A DNA stretch of 64,000 nucleotides from assembly GCA_019694455.1 (NCBI GenBank), contig JAIBBY010000022.1:17524-81523 (forward strand), given 5' to 3'. Positions 63,833 through 64,000 of the stretch are shown piece by piece (within the stretch, counting starts at the first letter, position 1; the number at the start of each line of letters is the position of its first letter). This DNA is from Pirellulales bacterium (GTDB lineage: Bacteria > Planctomycetota > Planctomycetia > Pirellulales > JAEUIK01). Under the pieces are notes generated by a model. It worked only from the letters and a program-made list of their open reading frames with translations. It was not told the DNA's origin and made no database searches. A program made the translations under genes and the position numbers.

Positions 63833-63895
63833 TGGTTTTCTGCTAACGAAGCATCGCCCCGCGGTGGCGGCGACGCTCCCATCGCGCGTTGTCGT

Positions 63896-64000
63896 TTACT
63901 CCAAGATCTTGGTGACCACGCCCGAACCGACCGTCTTGCCGCCTTCGCGAATGGCGAAGCGAACGCCATCGTCCATGGCGATCGGCGAGATCAGTTCGAC
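63896..64000 (-). CDS. tuf: Elongation factor Tu, C-terminal end (partial)
   Basis: Only the last 34 codons are in the window. The residues [20 protein letters not shown] followed by [14 protein letters not shown] are the C terminus of EF-Tu domain 3. EF-Tu brings aminoacyl-tRNA to the ribosome. The gene is placed before tRNA-Trp-secE-nusG as in many bacteria. Confidence 0.96.
   Translation of the reverse strand, partial: VELISPIAMDDGVRFAIREGGKTVGSGVVTKILE

Overview
The window is high-GC (roughly 60-65 %) chromosomal DNA from what looks like a planctomycete, probably of the Pirellulales group. The pointers are a secreted protein with a type I dockerin plus a PEP-CTERM anchor, an ECF sigma factor beside an anti-sigma/von Willebrand A fusion, a tRNA-Ile/tRNA-Ala pair with no rRNA genes around it, no rpmD or infA in the ribosomal cluster, and several conserved hypotheticals of planctomycete type. 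The taxonomic call is inference; no 16S rRNA gene is present.

Bases 1-20,800 are a mixed housekeeping and accessory region on both strands: the end of an MFS transporter, an SGNH hydrolase, a GT-C/TPR glycosyltransferase, an ACT-domain protein, methyltransferases, a Ste24-like M48 protease, a secreted metzincin, a dockerin/PEP-CTERM sugar dehydrogenase, a single-domain response regulator, trpB-trpA, a PemK/MazF toxin with an unusual partner, an epoxide-hydrolase-like enzyme, a GT4 glycosyltransferase, a lipoprotein peptidase, and the ECF sigma / anti-sigma-vWA pair.

Bases 20,800-30,800 hold a promoter and tRNA-Ile(GAT)-tRNA-Ala(TGC) unit with a terminator, a Tat-type metallophosphoesterase, a MerR regulator with a textbook MerR promoter followed by a quinol-dependent nitric oxide reductase and a cupin, a zinc-ribbon membrane protein coupled to an M50 protease, and a Cache-sensor Ser/Thr kinase.

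Bases 30,881-64,000, all on the minus strand, are one continuous information-processing cluster read from right to left: tuf, tRNA-Trp, secE, nusG, rplK, rplA, rplJ, rplL, rpoB, rpoC, rpsL, rpsG, fusA, the S10 genes (rpsJ to rpsQ), the spc genes (rplN to secY, adk, map) and the alpha genes (rpmJ, rpsM, rpsK, rpsD, rpoA, rplQ), ending in a HExxH protein. Likely internal promoters lie before rpsL, rpsJ and rpmJ. Points of interest are an arginine at the streptomycin-determining lysine of S12, a four-cysteine L24, a mitochondrial-EF-G2-like fusA, a 62-base rpsC/rplP overlap, and unusual residues in the rifampicin region of RpoB.

The most system-like accessory features are the MerR-qNor-cupin cassette, the sigma/anti-sigma-vWA pair and the PemK/MazF unit. 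I found no CRISPR array, insertion sequence, prophage or rRNA gene.
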